From: JAGXFP01 sp039714535
GTDB taxonomy: Bacteria; Desulfobacterota; Desulfobulbia; Desulfobulbales; JAGXFP01
Assembly: GCA_039714535.1 (NCBI GenBank)
Contig: JBDLJC010000001.1
Span: 1-64,000, forward strand
DNA: 64,000 bases
Direction: 5' to 3'
Under the pieces are notes generated by a model that was not told the origin of the DNA, did no database searches, and worked only from the letters and a program-made list of their open reading frames with translations. The stretch's first letter is position 1. The number at the start of each line of letters is the position of its first letter. Both the position numbers and the translations under genes were made by a program. Shown here one piece after another: positions 58,712 through 64,000 of the stretch.

Positions 58712-61033
58712 CTAACTGTCATTATTGAGTATTTCATGCAAGACATTCCGTAGCCCATCCATATTATACGGTTTGTTAAGAAATGCTACGAAACCGTGAT
58801 TGCGATAGCTGGCCACAACGTCATTGTCGGCATAACCGCTCGACACGATTGCTTTTACGTCGGGATCAATGCCCACCAGCTTCCGTAGCGTTTCCACTCC
58901 TCCTAAGCCACCCCGGATCGTTAGATCCAGGATCGCTGCATTGAAGGGGCTCCCCTGGTCTAGAGCGGCTTGATACAGGGCAATTGCTTCCTCCCCGTTG
59001 GCTGCAGATTCCACCTCGTGGCCAATAGCTTTGAGCATGGCTCCAGCAACATCACATATCATCGGGTCATCATCCATGACAAGAATCTTTTTCAAACGGG
59101 TCGGCTTATTGGGCAAATGAGTGGTCTGCTTCTGCCCATTGAGCGTTTTGGTCGCCGGCAGATAGACAAAAAAGGTGGTACCTTTTCCAGGGCTGGATAA
59201 AACCCGGATCATACCGCCGTGGTTTTTTATGATCGAATAGGATGTCGCTAGCCCTAGGCCGCTACCCTTCTCTTTAGTAGTAAAGTAGGGATCGAAAATT
59301 CTTGCAATGTCCTTCTCGTTGATACCGCTCCCTTCGTCCCGGATAGAGACCTCCACATAGTCCCTCTTTTCCAACCCTTCCGGCAAATTCTGGTCTACTG
59401 ATTGGATATTTCTAGTAGTGATATCCACCTTGCCGCTCTTGGGCATGGCTTGGGACGCGTTCAGGATGATATTCTGAATAACTTGGGTAATCTGACCCTC
59501 ATCCGCCTCCACCGGCCAAAGATTTTCGGCGTTGGCAATATGCCAATCGTTGTGCGAACCGCTCAGGGAGAAGCGCACGGCGTTGTCGATCACCACTCCC
59601 AGATTTATCGACCTTTTATGCGGTTTCCCGCCCTTGGAAAAGGTCAGGAGCTGTTTAGTCAGCTTGACCGAGAGATTGAGGGCCTTTTCGGCCTCCCCCA
59701 GAGCGGCAGTACTCTCATCATTATTGGCCGAGGCCAGCTTCGCCAGGGAAAGGTATCCGAATACACTCTGTAACAGGTTGTTAAAGTCATGGGCGATGCC
59801 GCCGGCCAAGGTGCCGATAGCCTCGAGCTTCTGGACCTTGAGCCTTTCCTCCTCCAGTAAGCGTTTTTCTGTAATATCGCTGACAGTCTCAATCACCCGG
59901 GTAACGTTACCCGATGCATCCCTGAGTGGAAAAGCCTTCGTCTCTACATAAATTTTTTCTCCGTCCGGCGCCTCATGATGATGACAAGCTGTCTGGGGTA
60001 GGCCAGAAGTGAAAACCCTGTTGACGCTGCACTCTTCGCCTTCCTCATGACACGGCCGTGATAGCTTGTGAGACACCTCGAAACAGCTTTTGCCCAGGAC
60101 CTGGTTGATGGGCAAGCCCACCTGCTCGCAGTAAGCACGGTTTGCAGTGATGATCAGGTAATCTCGGTCAACCACGATAAACCCTTCATCTACACTGTCC
60201 AGAATACTGCGGATAAACAATTCACTTTGTTGAAGTTTTTCTTCAGCCTGATGCCGATCGGTGACATCACGGAAGATGCCCATCATGCATGGTTTCCCTT
60301 CCATGTTTATAGGGGTGGAACTGATGTCCACATAGACCAGGGCGCCGTCCTTACGTTTCACCAGGAGGTTCTCGGCCACTCCAATCTCACGACGCAGTTG
60401 GCGTTCAAAGGTGTTCTGGATGGCCGGGAACTCCTCTTCCGGATGGATATCCGCAACACCCATCTTTAACAGCTCATCTCTGCTATAACCAAGCATTGCA
60501 CACATGCTCCGGTTCGCTTCCAGGAATGTCTTTTTTTCGGCGTCAGCGATCAGGATGCCATCATTCGCATTGTCGAAGATCGTTCTGAATTTATCCTCCG
60601 AAACCCTCAGCAACATCTCGTCCCGCTTTCGTTCGGTTATGTCCTGGACCACGCCGGCCATCCTGACCGGAGCCCCCGACTCGTCGCGAAATACCTGCCC
60701 GATGGTATGCAGGATTGCTTCACCCCCGTCCTTGCGGAAAAAGATGTAATCCATCTCAAAAGACTTTTCGCCCTTCAAAGCAGCATCTATTGCATGCAGA
60801 AATTCCTCCTTGCTGTCAGGATGCATCTGTTGCAAGACCAAACCATAATCCGGCGCTATTTCTTGTGGTTCAAAACCATAGATTCGATACAATTCGTCGG
60901 ACCAATAGACCGCATTGGTAGCCAACTCCCATTCCCAGTCACCTATGTGGGCGATTGCCTGAGCACGGGCTAATCTTCGTTCACTTTCGAGAAGCGCTCC
61001 TTTATCCTGATCAGGGTTCTTTATTCCAGACAT
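58712..61033 (-). CDS. Hybrid histidine kinase with three PAS domains
   Basis: The product has 773 residues. Three PAS domains (about 15-138, 142-265, 270-395) are followed by the HisKA dimer domain with GGIAHDFNNLLQ (phospho-His), the HATPase with NIILNASQAM, DEGSGI and GSGLGLATSYS, and a C-terminal receiver (LVMDDDPMICD; phosphoacceptor Asp in ILDLTIRGG). No membrane segment is seen, so it is cytoplasmic. The third PAS has a Cys/His-rich insert (SCFEVSHKLSRPCHEEGEEC, then TACHHHEA) which may bind a metal or cofactor. No response regulator is adjacent; the attached receiver may relay on. Confidence 0.88.
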   Translation of the reverse strand: MSGIKNPDQDKGALLESERRLARAQAIAHIGDWEWELATNAVYWSDELYRIYGFEPQEIAPDYGLVLQQMHPDSKEEFLHAIDAALKGEKSFEMDYIFFRKDGGEAILHTIGQVFRDESGAPVRMAGVVQDITERKRDEMLLRVSEDKFRTIFDNANDGILIADAEKKTFLEANRSMCAMLGYSRDELLKMGVADIHPEEEFPAIQNTFERQLRREIGVAENLLVKRKDGALVYVDISSTPINMEGKPCMMGIFRDVTDRHQAEEKLQQSELFIRSILDSVDEGFIVVDRDYLIITANRAYCEQVGLPINQVLGKSCFEVSHKLSRPCHEEGEECSVNRVFTSGLPQTACHHHEAPDGEKIYVETKAFPLRDASGNVTRVIETVSDITEKRLLEEERLKVQKLEAIGTLAGGIAHDFNNLLQSVFGYLSLAKLASANNDESTAALGEAEKALNLSVKLTKQLLTFSKGGKPHKRSINLGVVIDNAVRFSLSGSHNDWHIANAENLWPVEADEGQITQVIQNIILNASQAMPKSGKVDITTRNIQSVDQNLPEGLEKRDYVEVSIRDEGSGINEKDIARIFDPYFTTKEKGSGLGLATSYSIIKNHGGMIRVLSSPGKGTTFFVYLPATKTLNGQKQTTHLPNKPTRLKKILVMDDDPMICDVAGAMLKAIGHEVESAANGEEAIALYQAALDQGSPFNAAILDLTIRGGLGGVETLRKLVGIDPDVKAIVSSGYADNDVVASYRNHGFVAFLNKPYNMDGLRNVLHEILNNDS

Positions 61034-61832
61034 ATTTTCCGTCCATCCGTCTAAAAATGGGCTTTTGCACTACACAATAAATATGGGGTGAAAAAAATAA
61101 AAAAGCCCCTTTGTCCAAGATTATTATACATACATTGTGTCATAGATATAGAGGGGAAGGGACTAGTATAGAAATAAAAAAGAAAAGGGATCAAATCTGT
61201 TCTTGCCTCCCTCTTTCTCCTCTGCTCCCATCGGTCAAAAGGACATGGAGGGTCGGACATGGGTCGACATGCAATATGTACGATATGGAGGGTCAAATCT
61301 TTATTCATAACAAACCCACACTCAATTCATGGGGACACCAGACTTAATTACGCCCCTCTAGCTTCTGATTTAAACCAATCTAACAGATAAACATATTTCG
61401 AGAAACACTTTGCCAGGAAAAATTAAGTAAAAAATGGTCAGGATGCGAGGGGACGAGTAGTGCGAGAGTGTGAAGGGACGTTCTTGATTTAGTGACTTAA
61501 CTGGTCTTTCAGTTTTCCTTCCAACTCAAAAGACGGACCGATAATATCCTTTTTGCTTTAACCCCATAATAGAACTCCAATTCCGGATCTCGACAAAAAT
61601 TCCCTATTGATTATCTCCCTTGCCGTTGTGATATTATTGATTTGAAGGGGCAAACTGCAAGACCTGATTGGTGAGAAAGAAAAAAGGGGGGTCGCTTTTG
61701 ACTTTTGATTGGTTGTTCAGGAAACATTTCCAGAATGAGAGAGAGGGTAAAGGGTCAGCACGGGGTTTGGCTTGCGTGATTGGATTATTGTTGAAAGGAA
61801 AGGGGAGGAGATTGAAAATTCATCCCCTTTTT
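61034..61832. other. Intergenic region, no gene seen
   Basis: About 800 bp separate the kinase and glnS. Short frames on both strands have no family features. The stretch is T- and A-rich near 61080-61190. The end has AAAGGGGA...TCCCCTTTTTTT (61798-61837), a hairpin with T-run on the plus strand that may end readthrough; its function for glnS on the minus strand is doubtful. Confidence 0.5.
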
Positions 61833-63509
61833 TTATTTGTTCTTTTTAGCCCAGGAATCCCGCAGGGTGACGGTGCGGTTGAAGACCGGTTTGCCCGGCT
61901 CTGAGGCTTTCCCATCCAGGCAGAAGTATCCGGTCCGTTCGAACTGGCAGTTTTCTTCCGGTCCGATCTCGGCCAGGCTGGGTTCCAGCTTGCAGTTATC
62001 CAGGATCTCCAGCGAGTCCGGGTTGATATATTCCAGGAAATCCTTGTCCTTGTCACCTTCCGGCGCTTCCACCGTAAACAACCGGTCATAGAGCCTTACT
62101 TCCGCATCTAGAGCATGGCGGGCGGAGACCCAATGGATGGTGCCCTTGACCTTGCGGCCGTCGGGTGAATTGCCACCCCGACTTTCCGGGTCGTAGGTGC
62201 AGTGGACTCCGGTCACTTCGCCGTTCTCATCCTTGACTACAGAGGCTAGCTTGATGAAGTAGCCGTAACGCAGCCGCACTTCCCGGTCCGGGGCCAGCCG
62301 GCGGAACTTCTTCGGCGCCTCTTCCTGGAAATCATCCCTTTCGATGTAAATTTCCCGGCAGAATGGGACCTTTCTGGTACCCATCTCCGGGTTCTGGGGA
62401 TGGTTCTGGGCCTCCATCTCCTCAACCTGGTCTTCCGGGTAGTTGTCGATGATCACTTTCAGGGGCCTCAATACCCCCATGACCCGGGGGGCTTTCTCGT
62501 TCAGGTCCTCGCGGATGCAATGCTCAAGGACGGCCACGTCGATCAAGGAGTCCTTCTTGGCGATGCCGATCTTGTCGCAGAAGTTGCGGATCGCAGTCGG
62601 GGTATAGCCCCTGCGCCTGATCCCGGAAAGGGTCGGCATGCGGGGATCGTCCCAGCCGTCGACAAAGTTGCCGTCGACCAGCTTGCGGAGTTTGCGCTTG
62701 CTGACCACGGTGTAGCTCAGGTTCAGCCGGGCGAATTCTATCTGCCGGGGATGACAGGGGACGGGGATGTTGTCGCAGGCCCAGTCGTAGAGGGGTCGGT
62801 GATCGGCGAACTCCAGGGTGCAGAGCGAGTGGGTGACGTTCTCCAGGGCGTCCGAGACGGGGTGGGTGTAGTCGTACATCGGGTAGATGCACCACTTGTC
62901 GCCGGTCCGGTGGTGGCTGGCCCTGAGGATTCGGTAGAGGACCGGGTCGCGCATATTGATATTGCCGGAAGCCATGTCGATCTTGGCCCTTAAGACCCGG
63001 CTGCCGTCGGGGAATTCCCCGTCCCGCATCCGGCGGAAGAGGTCGAGGTTCTCTTCCGGGCTCCTGTCCCGGTAAGGGCTGTTGGTGCCGGGCTCGGTGA
63101 GGGTGCCGCGGGCTTCCCTGATCTCGTCCGGGGTCAGGTCGCAGACATAGGCCTTGCCCTCGTTAATGAGGTGCTCGGCAAATTCATAAAGCATGTCGAA
63201 ATAGTCCGAGGCGAAGTAGAGATGCTCACCCCAGTCGAAGCCTAGCCACTTGAGATTGTCCTTGATCGAATCGACGTATTCCTGCTCCTCCTTGGTCGGG
63301 TTGGTATCGTCGAAGCGCAGATGGCAGCGGGCCTTGGCGTACTCGGTAGCGATGCCGAAATTAAGGCAGATCGACTTGGCATGGCCGATGTGCAGGTAGC
63401 CGTTCGGCTCCGGCGGAAAGCGGGTGACGATCTCCTCGTGCTTGCTGCTGGCCAGGTCTTCGTCGATGATGGTCCGGATAAAATCCTTGCTCTGCCTTTC
63501 GCTGGTCAT
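61833..63509 (-). CDS. glnS: Glutaminyl-tRNA synthetase
   Basis: The product has 558 residues, close to the 553 of E. coli GlnRS. It charges tRNA(Gln). The class I motifs are FPPEPNGYLHIGHAKS (residue 30) and VVSKRKLRKLV (KMSKR site near 270). The beta-barrel anticodon-binding part occupies the last 220 residues. Two bases separate it from the gltX stop, so glnS and gltX are in one operon, gltX first. Having GlnRS suggests that tRNA(Gln) need not be amidated by the Glu-tRNA route. Confidence 0.94.
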   Translation of the reverse strand: MTSERQSKDFIRTIIDEDLASSKHEEIVTRFPPEPNGYLHIGHAKSICLNFGIATEYAKARCHLRFDDTNPTKEEQEYVDSIKDNLKWLGFDWGEHLYFASDYFDMLYEFAEHLINEGKAYVCDLTPDEIREARGTLTEPGTNSPYRDRSPEENLDLFRRMRDGEFPDGSRVLRAKIDMASGNINMRDPVLYRILRASHHRTGDKWCIYPMYDYTHPVSDALENVTHSLCTLEFADHRPLYDWACDNIPVPCHPRQIEFARLNLSYTVVSKRKLRKLVDGNFVDGWDDPRMPTLSGIRRRGYTPTAIRNFCDKIGIAKKDSLIDVAVLEHCIREDLNEKAPRVMGVLRPLKVIIDNYPEDQVEEMEAQNHPQNPEMGTRKVPFCREIYIERDDFQEEAPKKFRRLAPDREVRLRYGYFIKLASVVKDENGEVTGVHCTYDPESRGGNSPDGRKVKGTIHWVSARHALDAEVRLYDRLFTVEAPEGDKDKDFLEYINPDSLEILDNCKLEPSLAEIGPEENCQFERTGYFCLDGKASEPGKPVFNRTVTLRDSWAKKNK

Positions 63510-63511
63510 AA

Positions 63512-64000
63512 TTAATTCTCGAAATATTTCGGGGCGTTACGCAGTCTTGTGACTACTTTTTCCTTGCCGAACAGCTCGAACAGCTCGAACATGCTCGGGC
63601 CCTTGATCTGCCCGGTGATCACCGCCCGGGAGGCGTTGATCGGGATACCGACCTTGAGTTCCTTCTCCTCGGCAAATTCCCGGGCGACCCGCTCCGCTTC
63701 ATCTGCGGTTAGTTCCGACAGGGCTTCGAATCGGTCGGCCAGTTTCGGCAGCAACTCTTTCAGGTCGAGGTGCTTGAGCAGGTTCTTCTTCATGGCCTTT
63801 TCGTCGATGTCGAACTCGTCGCTGAAATAGGCGCGGCCTTCAGTGACGAAATCCCTGAGGGTGTGGAAACGCTCCCGGATCATGTCGATGGTCTTTTCGA
63901 ACCACTCTTTCTTTTCATTCTCGTAGGCCGAATCCCAGAGATCGTTTGCCTTCAGTTCCCCTTTGACCAGTGGGGCCAGTTCCCCGATCGGCATGGTCCG
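63512..64000 (-). CDS. gltX: Glutamyl-tRNA synthetase, C-terminal part (runs off window)
   Basis: About 162 residues are seen and the frame is open to the window edge, so the 5' end is missing. The helical region (RMRxA-type lengths, NLLKHLDLKELLPKLADRF, VAREFAEEKELKVGIPINASRAVITGQIKGPSMFELFELFGKE) matches the anticodon-binding end of bacterial GltX, with the sequence typical of the second helix bundle near the C-terminus. It lies upstream of glnS in the same transcription unit. The catalytic half cannot be judged. Confidence 0.88.
   Translation of the reverse strand, partial: RTMPIGELAPLVKGELKANDLWDSAYENEKKEWFEKTIDMIRERFHTLRDFVTEGRAYFSDEFDIDEKAMKKNLLKHLDLKELLPKLADRFEALSELTADEAERVAREFAEEKELKVGIPINASRAVITGQIKGPSMFELFELFGKEKVVTRLRNAPKYFEN

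Overview
The window looks like the chromosome of a mesophilic anaerobic member of the Desulfobacterota, probably Desulfobulbales-like. The reasons are the multiheme c-type cytochromes, an NrfD/FeS/cytochrome membrane redox module, MerR- and PAS-type sensors rich in Cys, a fatty-acid beta-oxidation cluster, and two genes read through in-frame UGA codons at conserved Cys positions, which implies a selenocysteine-using host. The taxonomic placement is inference from gene content; no rRNA or tRNA gene is visible in the window.

Layout. 1-11.3 kb is a lipid-degradation block: patatin-fadE on the minus strand, divergent from a tight thiolase-fadJ-acyl-CoA ligase operon, followed by a flavin oxidoreductase. 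11.6-19.3 kb holds small genes, a triose-phosphate-isomerase-like protein that lacks the catalytic Glu, a YwbE homologue, a DUF3179 protein with an in-frame UGA (candidate selenoprotein), a U32 peptidase-like protein and a membrane-anchored repeat protein. 19.9-27.7 kb is redox and respiration: a tetraheme cytochrome-FeS-NrfD operon, a polytopic membrane protein, a Cys-rich MerR regulator, a NapC/NirT-type multiheme cytochrome and a LolA-like protein. 28-39.3 kb is mostly housekeeping: a lipoprotein, adk, a K+ channel, a YbeY-PdxJ fusion, phoH, a DsbA/DsbG-like UxxC selenoprotein, and the operon corC-lnt-prfB (with programmed +1 frameshift)-FeS oxidoreductase. 39.7-45.9 kb is an acetyl-CoA-carboxylase operon with an unusual subunit organisation (accC, AccA-AccD fusion, biotin carrier, HTH-less biotin ligase, glycosyltransferase).

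45.9-58.2 kb is more accessory in character: small membrane proteins, a double NHL beta-propeller secreted protein, an MFS transporter, fbp, an apparently leaderless ArsR regulator, an unrecognised protein, a REC-DUF4388-TPR protein flanked by two copies of a ~95 bp terminator-containing repeat, a DUF2235 (Tle1-like) hydrolase with C-terminal membrane segments and a secreted barrel-like protein. 58.7-64 kb holds a three-PAS hybrid histidine kinase, glnS and the 3' part of gltX, which runs off the window end.

The strongest observations are the two UGA-containing genes. In both, the reading frame stays intact on either side of the UGA, the UGA replaces a family-conserved Cys, and a hairpin suited to be a bacterial SECIS lies at the right distance. 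The DsbA-like UxxC case fits known selenoprotein biology. The DUF3179 case, which would be a protein with a single Sec and no Cys at all, may be undescribed. No CRISPR array, insertion sequence or complete prophage was seen.
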